Shown here piece by piece: positions 1-8,463 of a stretch of DNA of 64,000 nt; the stretch's first letter is position 1; each line of letters starts with the position of its first letter. The stretch comes from Oscillochloris sp. ZM17-4. GTDB lineage: Bacteria; Chloroflexota; Chloroflexia; Chloroflexales; Chloroflexaceae. Where the stretch lies: positions 30,067 to 94,066 of the forward strand of contig NZ_JAIEWN010000017.1 of the NCBI RefSeq assembly GCF_019599295.1, written 5' to 3'. The notes beneath the pieces were generated by a model. The model did not search any database, was not told the origin of the DNA, and saw nothing but the letters and a program-made list of their open reading frames with translations. The position numbers and the translations under genes are program-made.

Positions 1-1
1 T

Positions 2-280
2 CGTGCCAGCAGCGCGGTCGAGAACTGGCACAGTATCCTGCGCCCCCATCTGGCCGTGCATCGGACGTTGTCGGCGGGTCTGCTGGCCTTGTTGGCGGTC
101 TGGCACAATCATCGCGTCTTCACCCGTGGGGTGCATAAGGGCACGAGCCCGCTCCACCTCAGCGGGATGGTGGATGCGCCCACCAATTGGTTGGTGGCCT
201 TGGGCTACGGGCCAGCCGCATCTGCTGCGCCCGCTCTGCCACCGGAGCCGCCACCCGCAATCCTGACGCTGGTGGCCTGA
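2..280 (+). CDS. Transposase, C-terminal fragment (5' end outside window)
   Basis: The reading frame is open from the window edge to a TGA at 278-280 and gives about 92 residues. It starts with an S-A-V-E-N-W-H-S-I-L-R-P-H-L stretch and continues with LLALLAVWHNHRVF, the kind of E-containing C-terminal helix and N-H-R segment found at the end of DDE transposases. The proline-rich tail (PALPPEPPP) is ordinary for such ends. The family cannot be assigned because the catalytic core lies outside the window. A GC-rich hairpin at 357-384 may belong to the element's end. The call rests on pattern recognition of a short fragment. Confidence 0.5.
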   Translation, partial: RASSAVENWHSILRPHLAVHRTLSAGLLALLAVWHNHRVFTRGVHKGTSPLHLSGMVDAPTNWLVALGYGPAASAAPALPPEPPPAILTLVA

Positions 281-356
281 GGCCCAAACTGTCAAGTGCG
301 TTTGAAACATGCCTAAGGGGTTGTTTTGGGGTTTAGCGCACCAGAATAAGCTAAAT

Positions 357-384
357 GGTGGGGGCGCGATGATCGCGCCCCACC
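357..384. repeat. GC-rich inverted repeat after transposase fragment
   Basis: Two 12-13-base arms (GGTGGGGGCGCGA / TCGCGCCCCACC, one bulged G) almost touch. It lies between the transposase fragment and a convergent gene, so it could be a transposon end or a bidirectional terminator. There is no T-run. Confidence 0.4.
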
Positions 385-464
385 GATGAACGACGCCATG
401 CTCAGAGCGGCGTGGTTCTGGAATCATCAATAGGATAGGTCGTACCATAGGGCATAGGCATACG

Positions 465-501
465 CAAGGGCGCGGGCCAGCAACGCTGACCCGCGCCCTT
501 G
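465..501 (-). terminator. Hairpin downstream of the 530-aa secreted protein gene
   Basis: Perfect 12-base arms (CAAGGGCGCGGG / CCCGCGCCCTTG) enclose a 13-base loop, 24 bases past the stop codon of the minus-strand gene. No clear T-run follows on the minus strand, so it may stabilise the 3' end rather than terminate strongly. Confidence 0.5.
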
Positions 502-524
502 TGCGATCACCTCGCCTCACCCGC

Positions 525-2117
525 TCAGCGCGCCCAGATAGCGACATCCTGCACATGCCAATCAGCGCCCCACCACCTCTGGCCGCGGAACTGCACCTGG
601 CTCGTGCCTGCGGGAACGGGCGTCCAATATGAGCGGAAGTGCTCATCCTTAAAGTAGCTTGGGTCCTGGGCTTGAGTCTTCGCAGCCTGCCAGCTCTGCC
701 CCCCATCAAAGCTAACCTCCAGGCCCGGCCCGATCCCGGCAAAGCGAAGGTTGGCCCCGGCAGGGGCCGGCTGGGAGAAGCTGATCGCCGAGGATGTGCG
801 ATCGGCATAGCGGCGGCTCGCCTTTATGATCGTGAACGGCTTCGCCGGGCTGATGCTCACGTTATCCCAGTGCCAAGTATTCGGCGAGCAGGGGCCAGCA
901 CAGTCCTTCAGCGGGTTATAGGAGTGGTGGCCAAACTGCACCACACCCTGCTCCCAACCCAGGTCGGCAATCGCGGTGTCAACCCAGCTGAAGCCGTAGG
1001 CTGGCATGCCGGCGCGCAGATGGGTGCGCGAAATCCCAATCTCAAAGGTATCACGCCGTGCCGCATCAGGGGTGAGGAAGCTATCATAGGCCGTGTACGC
1101 CATCGCACCGCTCAGCGTCGTCGGCTGATAATTACGATAGACCGTCACCTGAAAGGTATTGCGGGCGAGATCCATATGAACCTGCACTGCATTCTGAGGC
1201 GGGCCGCTCAAATCAACCACCATATCGAGCGGCAGCGCCAGATTCTGGTCATAGGGAGTGATCCAGACATCGACCCAGTCACGCAGCGTCGTACGCAGGG
1301 TGGACATATCCCAGCGGATCACGGCCTCGCCCTGTGAGAAGTCCGCCATCTGGTTGGGGGTCAGATAAATGACTCCGTAGCCGCTGGCGCGGATCGCGGT
1401 CATCATATGGTTGCGGCAGGAGAAGACGGTGTCTTCGTAGCTGCGAATGGTGTGGGTGGCCGGAGGGGCGCCGCAGTCAGCGCCGTGCTGCGCCGCCATT
1501 GACTCCAGCTGGTACCAGGTGTCCACATCGCGTGAGTGAACCGCAACGTCCCAGTTCGCCCCATTCCAGGGCTGAGGGCTTGCCGGCGCGCCATCGAAGG
1601 TCTCGACAAAAGAGTTAGCCAGCTGGGGCTGCGTCGTCGGCTGCGTCGTCGGCTGTGTCGTCGGCTGCGTCGTCGGCTGCGTCGTCGGCTGTGCTTGGGC
1701 GGCACTCGCGTTCGCGACTGTAAAATTCACCCGCTTCGTCTCGCGAGCGCCATGGCTATCGGTAAGCGTTACCCGTAGCGTGTAGCGCCCATCAGGTACC
1801 GCAGCCGTATCCCAGCCTCTGGGCGTGCCCTGGCTATCCCCATAGAAGAAGAAAGGAGCCGAGCGATCAGTGAACGAGGCAGTAGCCGCGCCGGTGAGGC
1901 GGAACGCCACACGCGAGGCATTCCCGCTCACCAGCGCCTGGATAGCAACCACGCCGCTGACGCTCCCTCCATCCACAACACCGACAAGGCCATCGAGGCT
2001 CGCCGTCTGCGCGCCCGTTCTATGTGTCGCAAACGGCAGAGCGATCACTGCGAGTAGGACAAGGGCGAAGATGCCGGCGAAGAGCCGGGTGGGGAGTTGA
2101 CGGTGCGTGTGTTTCAT
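525..2117 (-). CDS. Secreted protein of unknown function with Thr-Gln-Pro linker (paralogue of 2556-3815)
   Basis: The 530-residue protein has a typical signal peptide (basic MKHTHRQ, hydrophobic core about 12-28, cleavage near 'GAQT'). An Ig-like N-terminal part of about 35-130 follows (R-Y-T-L-R-V-T-L-T-D-S). Next comes a (TTQP)n linker near 143-165, then a C-terminal module of about 360 residues that aligns closely with the gene across the intergenic region. Shared landmarks are DVDTWYQLE, CGAPPATHTIRSY, VFSCRNHMMTAIRASGYG, WDMSTLR, FGHHSYNPLKDCAGPCSPNTWHWDN. The cysteines in these motifs are conserved in both paralogues, which suggests disulfides. The module may be a beta-sandwich of the concanavalin-like type, but no catalytic residues were recognised. 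The two genes are divergent and may share regulation through a palindrome at 2269-2298. Confidence 0.85.
   Translation of the reverse strand: MKHTHRQLPTRLFAGIFALVLLAVIALPFATHRTGAQTASLDGLVGVVDGGSVSGVVAIQALVSGNASRVAFRLTGAATASFTDRSAPFFFYGDSQGTPRGWDTAAVPDGRYTLRVTLTDSHGARETKRVNFTVANASAAQAQPTTQPTTQPTTQPTTQPTTQPQLANSFVETFDGAPASPQPWNGANWDVAVHSRDVDTWYQLESMAAQHGADCGAPPATHTIRSYEDTVFSCRNHMMTAIRASGYGVIYLTPNQMADFSQGEAVIRWDMSTLRTTLRDWVDVWITPYDQNLALPLDMVVDLSGPPQNAVQVHMDLARNTFQVTVYRNYQPTTLSGAMAYTAYDSFLTPDAARRDTFEIGISRTHLRAGMPAYGFSWVDTAIADLGWEQGVVQFGHHSYNPLKDCAGPCSPNTWHWDNVSISPAKPFTIIKASRRYADRTSSAISFSQPAPAGANLRFAGIGPGLEVSFDGGQSWQAAKTQAQDPSYFKDEHFRSYWTPVPAGTSQVQFRGQRWWGADWHVQDVAIWAR
1627..1692 (-). repeat. 12-bp tandem repeat coding (TTQP)n linker
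   Basis: About 5.5 copies of a 12-base unit (GGCTGCGTCGTC on the + strand, with occasional T changes) encode the Thr-Thr-Gln-Pro linker. Because the unit is in frame, copy-number change would lengthen or shorten the linker without a frameshift. Confidence 0.85.
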
Positions 2118-2268
2118 GGTGTAGGCGGTGAACGCCTGTGGGTGTCCTTTCTTTTTTAACCTTTTATTAACTTTCGTTCACGTCTGTTATATAGCACAGC
2201 CGCTCTCTCTGCGACCATAGGCCAGAGGTACCGCCTGGAACAGGGATAGGTCATACCACGTACTAAGA

Positions 2269-2298
2269 CAGGTCAGGAATGAGCTCATTCCTGACCTG
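2269..2298. promoter_or_regulatory. 30-bp perfect palindrome between divergent paralogues
   Basis: Arms of 15 bases (CAGGTCAGGAATGAG and its exact complement) meet with no loop at a SacI-like GAGCTC centre. It lies in the 438-base region (2118-2555) between two divergently transcribed paralogous secreted-protein genes. The lack of a T-run and the perfect symmetry fit a dimeric-regulator operator better than a terminator. The rest of the intergenic region contains a small GCCGTATACGGC palindrome (2486-2497) and no recognisable gene. Confidence 0.5.
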
Positions 2299-2555
2299 CG
2301 TAATAGCAACCGTATGCGATTCATAATACAGGGATGCGGAGAAACAGGAGAGTCTATAGCGGGGGGCAGAACAGCTGAGCCAGCATTGGTGCGCCTCTGA
2401 TGCGATCCTGTTCTTCGCTCTGCGATCAACCGCTCTGCGCTCGGCTATAGCGCACAATACGCTAATCAGGGACCATCGGGCTATGGCCGTATACGGCGCT
2501 GGCTGCTAGATTGTGCGAGAAAGATCAAATAACCCAAGAAGAGGAAACACAACAC

Positions 2556-3815
2556 ATGACATGGTCTCGGCAGCTCAGACATCACCCATCGCGAATGCTC
2601 CTGCCGCTTCTACTCGCCATACTCATCGTGTTTAGCAGCTCCTCAGCATCCCAAGCCCAGACAAACACCGCGCACTCGATCACCTATCTTCCCCTCATCA
2701 AAACTCAGCACATAAGCACACCATTTCTCGCGACCTTTGACGGGGATCCAGCAAGCCCACAGGCCTGGGATGAACCAGGCTGGGAGGTCACCGTCCACTC
2801 ACGCGATGGAGAAACCTGGTATCAGCTGGAGCCGATGGAGGCAATGCACGGCACCGACTGCGGCGCCCCTCCGGCCACCCACACCATTCGCAGCTACCAG
2901 GACACCGTCTTCTCCTGCCGCAACCATATGATGACCGCGATCCGCGCCAGCGGCTACGGCATGATCTATCTGACCCCCAACCAGATGGCGGACTTCTCAC
3001 AGGGCGAGGCCGTGATCCGCTGGGATATGTCCACCCTGCGCACAAGCGGGCGTGACTGGGTCGATGTCTGGATCACCCCCTATGACCAGAATCTCCAGCT
3101 CGCGCTCGACTTCCAGGTAGACGGCAACGGACCGCCGCGCAATGCCGTACATATACGGATGGACTTTAACGAAAACACCTTCCTCGCAGCGATCTATAAG
3201 GAGTTCAGTGCATATCATCTCGACAGCCCAATCCACTGGATCACCTACGACGACGTGCTAGACCAAGACGCAAAGCGACGCGACACCTTCGAGCTACGGA
3301 TCTCACGCACCCACATCGCATTCGGCATGCCGAGCTATAACCTGTGGTGGTACGATACGGCAATACCAGACCTCGGATGGGATCAGGGGGTTGTACAATT
3401 CGGACACCACTCCTATAACCCAATGAAGGACTGTGCTGGCCCCTGCTCACCGAACACCTGGCACTGGGATAACATCAGCATCAGCCCGGCAGTGCCGTTC
3501 ACGATCATCAAAGGCAACCAGTACGTTGTCAATAAGGACAGCGAGGGCACTCCGGTTCGCCTATCAAGCCCGGCACCCTCCAGGGCGAGCCTACGCTTCA
3601 CCGGAATGTATGACGGCATCGAGGTGAGTTTTGATAACGGTACAACGTGGCGTCCAGCTTCGCTCCAGCAGATCGATACCAGCCAGGCCAACATGTACCA
3701 CTTCCAATCCTACTGGATGCCGATCCCCGCCGGCACCACACAAGTGTACTTCCGCAACACCCAAGAGGCCCAGTGGCTTGTGCGCTCGATCTCTGTCTGG
3801 GCGCCCCCTGCCTAA
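2556..3815 (+). CDS. Secreted protein of unknown function (paralogue of 525-2117)
   Basis: The chosen start is the ATG at 2556, preceded by GAAGAGG; an upstream TTG at 2511 would add an unlikely acidic leader. The 419-residue product has a basic N-terminus, a strong hydrophobic segment (MLLPLLLAILIVF) and an Ala-Ser-Gln-Ala-Gln cleavage region. A short 'ITYLPLIKTQ' segment follows, a motif common in secreted Chloroflexota proteins. The rest matches the divergent paralogue's C-terminal module throughout (CGAPPATHTIRSY, FSCRNHMM, FGHHSYNP, PCSPNTWHWDN). It lacks the Ig-like part and the TQP linker. The enzyme or binding activity is unknown. A strong hairpin terminator follows at 3858-3906. Confidence 0.85.
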   Translation: MTWSRQLRHHPSRMLLPLLLAILIVFSSSSASQAQTNTAHSITYLPLIKTQHISTPFLATFDGDPASPQAWDEPGWEVTVHSRDGETWYQLEPMEAMHGTDCGAPPATHTIRSYQDTVFSCRNHMMTAIRASGYGMIYLTPNQMADFSQGEAVIRWDMSTLRTSGRDWVDVWITPYDQNLQLALDFQVDGNGPPRNAVHIRMDFNENTFLAAIYKEFSAYHLDSPIHWITYDDVLDQDAKRRDTFELRISRTHIAFGMPSYNLWWYDTAIPDLGWDQGVVQFGHHSYNPMKDCAGPCSPNTWHWDNISISPAVPFTIIKGNQYVVNKDSEGTPVRLSSPAPSRASLRFTGMYDGIEVSFDNGTTWRPASLQQIDTSQANMYHFQSYWMPIPAGTTQVYFRNTQEAQWLVRSISVWAPPA

Positions 3816-3857
3816 CGCCAGACAAGGCAGCACCATTACAAAACAGCCGATGACAAC

Positions 3858-3906
3858 AAACCAGCAGGCGAGGGGATGCTCTTGGCATCCCCTCGCCTGC
3901 TGGTTT
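3858..3906 (+). terminator. Strong intrinsic terminator-like hairpin
   Basis: Perfect 22-base arms (3858-3879 and 3885-3906) flank a 5-base loop, starting 42 bases after the stop codon. The right arm ends in TTT and is followed by CCTT. This isolates the secreted-protein gene from the polysaccharide block that starts at 4203. Confidence 0.75.
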
Positions 3907-4202
3907 CCTTCTGCCAGACGATGTTGGTTACAGCAATGCGATACAGTATAGTACCATGGCACCAAGAGGGCGGGTGACGACAACTATATCTGCAAATATC
4001 AAAAAACAGAAATGTTACGTTCATAATACGCGCTGTTACCGCGCCACCACGCGGAAATCCTACACCTTCAAGCGCCACCATCTCGGTGAACTAATATTCA
4101 CACGTATACTTCAGAGATGTAAGGCAATTGTTCACTGGCACTGATACAGTTCATTGTGTAAAAGATATTGCCTCAGATGAGAGATAGCACACGAGGTGCC
4201 TG
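3907..4202. other. Intergenic region ahead of polysaccharide block
   Basis: This AT-richer stretch has no convincing gene. It must hold the promoter for the phosphoglycosyltransferase gene at 4203. No clear -35/-10 pair could be fixed by eye. Confidence 0.5.
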
Positions 4203-4943
4203 ATGCGTCCAGCCGATATGGAACAGCAGCTCGACCCAAAAACTCTCCGCATGCTGGAGAAGTTCGCGAACCGCCGTTTCCAAAGTACGCGAGCAAACCA
4301 GCGCCTACGTTTCGTCATGTCCTGGTGGGTGATCCGCAACAAGATCGTAGGAAACCTCAAGCGTGCGCTCGACATCACCGTATCGCTCGTCGCAATTGCC
4401 CTGAGCTCACCGATCATGCTGCTCACCATCATCGCTATCAAGCTCGACTCGCCCGGCCCTGTGCTCTTCCGCCAGACTCGCGTCGGGAAAGATGGGGAGC
4501 ACTTCCCCTGCTACAAGTTCCGCTCGATGTATATCGATGCCGAGCAGCGTAAGGCGGAGCTGATGGCCAAGAACGAAGCTGATGGCCCTGTCTTCAAGAT
4601 GAAGCACGACCCACGTATCACCAAGGTGGGCAGGATCATTCGCAAGTTGAGCATCGACGAGCTACCACAGCTGTTCAACGTGCTCAAAGGCGAGATGAGC
4701 CTTGTTGGGCCTCGCCCGGCACTGCCAAGCGAGGTGGCAAAGTATAACTACGACCAGATCGGCCGGCTCCACGCCATCCCTGGGATCACCGGCCTCCAGC
4801 AGGTCTCTGGCCGCAGCAATGTGGACTTCAAGCGCTGGGTTGAGCTCGATCTGCAATATATCTCCGAGCAGAGTATCTGGAAAGACCTCGAGATTCTGAT
4901 CAAGACGATTCCGGCTGTACTGTTCAGCAAAGGCGCGTATTGA
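4203..4943 (+). CDS. Initiating phosphoglycosyltransferase (bacterial sugar transferase family)
   Basis: The 246-residue protein belongs to the WbaP/PglC-type family that moves a sugar-1-phosphate from a UDP-sugar to undecaprenyl phosphate on the inner membrane face. One hydrophobic re-entrant segment lies near residues 58-82 (DITVSLVAIALSSPIMLLTI). It is followed by GPVLFRQTRVGKDG, the KFRSMY motif, the catalytic Asp-Glu pair (D152-E153 in SIDELPQLFNVLKGEMS) and VGPRPALP. It is the short form, without the four-helix N-terminal domain of WbaP. An upstream CGAGGTG serves as ribosome site. It is the first gene of the block, followed after an inverted heptamer repeat by a WecG-STAS gene, and probably starts the repeat-unit assembly. 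Confidence 0.92.
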   Translation: MRPADMEQQLDPKTLRMLEKFANRRFQSTRANQRLRFVMSWWVIRNKIVGNLKRALDITVSLVAIALSSPIMLLTIIAIKLDSPGPVLFRQTRVGKDGEHFPCYKFRSMYIDAEQRKAELMAKNEADGPVFKMKHDPRITKVGRIIRKLSIDELPQLFNVLKGEMSLVGPRPALPSEVAKYNYDQIGRLHAIPGITGLQQVSGRSNVDFKRWVELDLQYISEQSIWKDLEILIKTIPAVLFSKGAY

Positions 4944-4948
4944 GTGAT

Positions 4949-5016
4949 GTTGAATGCTGAATGCTGAATGCTGAATGTAGCTCCATTCAACATTCAACAT
5001 TCAACATTCAGCATTC
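4949..5016. repeat. Inverted array of TGAATGC-like heptamers
   Basis: Four TGAATG(C) heptamers (about 4949-4977) face four CATTCAA/CATTCAG heptamers (4984-5016) across a 6-base loop. A long hairpin could therefore form between two co-directional genes. It sits just before the ribosome site of the next gene. It may limit read-through or translation, and the short unit makes slippage likely. Confidence 0.7.
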
Positions 5017-5033
5017 GATATAGAGGGGCTCTG

Positions 5034-6713
5034 ATGCGCAAGCTGCTCGTTGTTCTGGGAGTGCCGGTCGACAACCTGACAATGGATGAGGCGCTAGACC
5101 GCTGCGATGAGTTTGTCGCCGTGGGCCGAGCATCCGGGCGTACCCACCAGATCGCGACCGTAAACGCCGACTTTGTAGTGAACTCAATACACGACCCAGA
5201 GCTCCAGCGGATCTTGCAAGAGTCTGACATGGCCACGGCCGACGGCATGCCACTGGTGTGGGGAGCCCGCCTACTTGGCGGCCGGCTCCCCGGACGTGTT
5301 ACCGGCGCCGACATGGTGCCGGCCTTAGCCCAGCGCGCAGCGCAGAAGGGCTACTCGATCTTCTTCTTAGGGGCGCGCGAGGGGGTGGCCGCGAAGGCCG
5401 CCGCAATCCTCCAGGAGCGCAACCCAGGGATGATCATCGCCGGAGTGCTCTCGCCACCGCCACGCTCCCTTTTCGATATGGATCGCTCTGTGCTCGATGC
5501 GGTGAAAGCAGCCAAGCCAGATATCTTGCTCGTAGCGTTTGGCAACCCCAAGCAGGAAAAATGGATCCGCATGCACGCCCACGAGCTCCACGTGCCGATC
5601 TGCATCGGCGTGGGCGGCACCTTCGATATGATCGTCGGGGTCACGAAGCGCGCCCCATCGTGGGTGCAGAAGATCGGCCTTGAGTGGGCCTACCGACTCT
5701 CACAAGAGCCGCGCCGCCTCGCAAAACGCTACCTGCACGACTTCGGCTACTTCGGCTACTTCTTCGCGCGCCAGTGGTGGGGCATGCGTCGGGGCACCGC
5801 TGTCTCGATGACACCAACGACTGCGCCTGAGCCCGCTCAGGCACCACCGATTACCCTCGCGCCGACTCCTGAGGTTGCCCTCGCGCCAACTCCTGCCCCC
5901 CCGATCGCCCCCATCGCCCCGACGGCACTGGTGGATAGACCAGAGGATGCCGAGCCGCTGGCCGTAGAAGGACAGGCCGAGCCACATGTCTCAGATACAC
6001 AGCAAACGCTCAACAGCACCCCAGTGCTCTACCTGCGCGGACGACTCGACATCAACAACCACGAGGAGTTCACCACGCAGGCGCATATCATGCTGGATGA
6101 ATCTCCCTACCTGATTATTAACATGTCAGATGCCACCTTCCTGGATAGCTCAGCGCTCGGAACGCTTGTCGCACTCGCAAACCGAGCGCGAACCGACGGC
6201 GGGGCGCTCTGGCTCGTCGAGATGCCTCCGCAGATCAAGAGCCTGCTTTCGCTGGTGCGCCTGGAGAGCTTTTTTGAAGTCTACCCCGACGCCGAGGCCG
6301 CAGAGTTCAAGCGCCGCCAAGCCCCACAGCCTGTGGCCCCACGCGCTGCGGACAACGGATGGAGCGTTGTTCATATGCCGCGAATATTTGACGGCAACAA
6401 CATCGGGCTGATTGTCGAGCGCTGCCTCGCTGGCATTGAGACAAACCCGCATCTCGTGATGGACTTTAGCGAAACCTCTTTTATGTCAAGCGCTGGCATG
6501 GCAGCACTCCTCAAGCTAGACAAGGCAGCCCGCGCAAAGAATGGCGCTCTGCGAATAGCCAGCTGCTCCCATGACCTGATCCGAACGCTGAAGCTGATAA
6601 AGCTCGACAATATTCTGACGGTGATGCAAGATGTAGCTACCGCAACCAGAGATCCCATCGCGACAGCGCCAGATCTCTCGGGGTTACGGATCATGCCTGC
6701 CGGTCAGCAATAG
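5034..6713 (+). CDS. WecG/TagA/CpsF-family glycosyltransferase fused to two STAS domains
   Basis: The start ATG at 5034 follows TAGAGGGG; an earlier in-frame start would translate the heptamer repeat. Residues about 1-245 are a complete WecG/TagA/CpsF transferase (GT26), with ATVNADFVV, TADGMPLVWG, RVTGADM, FLGA, GNPKQEKW, GVGGTFDMIVG and EWAYRLSQEPRRLAKRY. A Pro/Ala-rich linker (about 265-320) leads to STAS domain 1 (about 328-425, with D371-S372-S373 in FLDSSALG). STAS domain 2 follows (about 440-545, FMSSAGM with S485-S486). STAS domains act as phosphorylatable antagonists of RsbW-type kinases. Such a kinase and its phosphatase are encoded downstream (10382, 8838). The fusion places a partner-switch target on a cell-envelope glycosyltransferase. 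Family assignments are firm; the regulatory link is inferred. Confidence 0.9.
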   Translation: MRKLLVVLGVPVDNLTMDEALDRCDEFVAVGRASGRTHQIATVNADFVVNSIHDPELQRILQESDMATADGMPLVWGARLLGGRLPGRVTGADMVPALAQRAAQKGYSIFFLGAREGVAAKAAAILQERNPGMIIAGVLSPPPRSLFDMDRSVLDAVKAAKPDILLVAFGNPKQEKWIRMHAHELHVPICIGVGGTFDMIVGVTKRAPSWVQKIGLEWAYRLSQEPRRLAKRYLHDFGYFGYFFARQWWGMRRGTAVSMTPTTAPEPAQAPPITLAPTPEVALAPTPAPPIAPIAPTALVDRPEDAEPLAVEGQAEPHVSDTQQTLNSTPVLYLRGRLDINNHEEFTTQAHIMLDESPYLIINMSDATFLDSSALGTLVALANRARTDGGALWLVEMPPQIKSLLSLVRLESFFEVYPDAEAAEFKRRQAPQPVAPRAADNGWSVVHMPRIFDGNNIGLIVERCLAGIETNPHLVMDFSETSFMSSAGMAALLKLDKAARAKNGALRIASCSHDLIRTLKLIKLDNILTVMQDVATATRDPIATAPDLSGLRIMPAGQQ

Positions 6714-6749
6714 GCGATGGTTGCTTCACCATCAGAGTGATACGAGACT

Positions 6750-8432
6750 ATGCAAGCGATCATTCTCGCAACACATGAGGAGCGCAAGCTCCCCCCACTC
6801 ACTGACACCATACCTGGGCCGCTCATCCCAGTAATCGACCGACCCGTGATGGCAATGACGGTCGAGATCCTCGCCCGATCTGGCCTCAAACGAATTCTTG
6901 TGAGCCTCTACAACCAGGGAGGACCAATCGCGGCGTACTTTGGGAGCGGCAAGCGGTGGGGCGTTGATCTGGAGTATGTGGCCCAGCGCGAGAGCTGGGG
7001 CTCGGCCGGCTCGCTCAAGTGGGCGGGGCGCCTGCTCGATCAGACATTCCTCGTGATGCCCGGGAACGCCCTCATTGATCTCGATGTCGCAGCGGCGCTC
7101 GCCTTCCACCAAGCCCACGGAGGGCCGGCAACCGTTATTCTGCACAGCCCCGTTCCAGGGAGCACCGCACCACTGATCCACCTCGGAGCCAACGCGCAGC
7201 TCGCAGATACCGGCAAGCCGCTGAGCGCCACAGGTGCATTTATCTTTGAGCCAAGCGTACTCCAGCACATCCCCGCGCGCAGCCACTTCGACATTCTCAC
7301 CGAGCTCCTACCGGCAATCGTCGCCGCCGGTGAGCCAGTACACGGATTCCAGATAGCCGGCTACTGGAGCCCGCTTGACAACCTCGCTTCATTTCAGGAA
7401 GCCCAGCAGGTCGTGCTCTATAGCGCCTTCAAGGAGAAGGCGCCTGAAATGTCCTCCACGGGGCCGAAGGCAACCGTTCGCTACCCCTCGCTGAGCAGCC
7501 GCCAGATCGTGCCGGGCGTCTGGGTGGGGCTCAACCACTCAATCCACCCCAGCGTAAAGATCGCCTCGCCCGTCTACATCGGGGAGAATAGTTACATTGG
7601 CCGCGAGGTCGAGATCGGTGCCGGCACCGTGATCGGCTCGAATGTCGTTATCGATGACGAGGCGACTGTCAGCGGCAGCACCATCATCAGCGAGACCTAC
7701 ATCGGCCAACTGCTGAAGGTCGAGGGCCGCATCGTCACAGATAGAAGCATTAGCGACCCCGAGTCTGGCGAGACAACCGCAGTGCTCGACCCTTTTTTGC
7801 TCAGCCGAGTTGGCACACAATCCGAAGGGCAAAACCAGCTCCTCCGCGCCCTCGGCAGGACAGTAGCCATAGCCCTAACGGTTCTATCTAGCCCACTGAT
7901 GCTCTTCCTCTGGCTGCTCGCACTTATCGGTAGCGCCGGCAAGCCTATCGCCCGCTGCCAGCGAATGGGCCAGCGGATCACCACCGCAGACGGGAGCCCA
8001 GGGCTCTACACCTTCGAGCTGATTCACTTCCAGACTCGTCGGCGCGACGGGAAATACACCGTCGGCGGCCGATGGATGGAGCGATGGGAGCTACACCGCC
8101 TCCCCGAGGTATTCAATGTACTCAGCGGTGATATCGCGCTCGTAGGAGTCAAACCATTGCACCCAGAAGAGGCCGCTCAGCTCAATGAAGAGTGGCACCA
8201 GCGACGCCACGACTCACGGGCAGGGCTAACCGGCCTGTGGTACCAAGAGACAGACCCAAACAGCAACCTCGATGCTGTGATCATCGCCGATGTATACTAC
8301 ACAGCGACACGAACGTGGCGAAGCGATCTGCTCTTGTTCCTGCGCACACCAGCCATCTGGGCGCGTCGAAACGCTCGCCGCAACGCCGTTGCGGAAGCCC
8401 TGCTCCACGCCGATAACGTGGGAAGTATGTAG
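6750..8432 (+). CDS. Nucleotidyltransferase-like / left-handed beta-helix / phosphoglycosyltransferase-like fusion, probable pseudoenzyme
   Basis: This 560-residue protein begins with a sugar-nucleotidyltransferase-like domain (about 1-235). Hexapeptide repeats follow (about 255-335: IHPSVKIASPVYIGENSYIG). A hydrophobic segment (about 370-395) then leads into a phosphoglycosyltransferase-like C-terminus (about 400-545). Both catalytic parts are degraded. The usual GGxGTRL signature reads THEERK at residues 8-13, the conserved Lys of the KP motif is G23, and the metal-binding NGD site reads PGN (104-106). In the second domain the catalytic Asp-Glu before LPQL is H449-R450 and VGPRP reads VGVKP. 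The folds are recognisable but activity is unlikely. It lies between WecG-STAS-STAS and a free STAS protein, which suggests a scaffold or regulatory role (inference). Confidence 0.85.
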   Translation: MQAIILATHEERKLPPLTDTIPGPLIPVIDRPVMAMTVEILARSGLKRILVSLYNQGGPIAAYFGSGKRWGVDLEYVAQRESWGSAGSLKWAGRLLDQTFLVMPGNALIDLDVAAALAFHQAHGGPATVILHSPVPGSTAPLIHLGANAQLADTGKPLSATGAFIFEPSVLQHIPARSHFDILTELLPAIVAAGEPVHGFQIAGYWSPLDNLASFQEAQQVVLYSAFKEKAPEMSSTGPKATVRYPSLSSRQIVPGVWVGLNHSIHPSVKIASPVYIGENSYIGREVEIGAGTVIGSNVVIDDEATVSGSTIISETYIGQLLKVEGRIVTDRSISDPESGETTAVLDPFLLSRVGTQSEGQNQLLRALGRTVAIALTVLSSPLMLFLWLLALIGSAGKPIARCQRMGQRITTADGSPGLYTFELIHFQTRRRDGKYTVGGRWMERWELHRLPEVFNVLSGDIALVGVKPLHPEEAAQLNEEWHQRRHDSRAGLTGLWYQETDPNSNLDAVIIADVYYTATRTWRSDLLLFLRTPAIWARRNARRNAVAEALLHADNVGSM

Positions 8433-8463
8433 CTCTATCTAAGCTGTTAAGGAGGATCTCCAT

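Noticed and set aside
639-1337. 232-codon plus-strand open frame
   Set aside because: It lies inside the secreted-protein gene 525-2117, which has a paralogue; the antisense product has no recognisable content.
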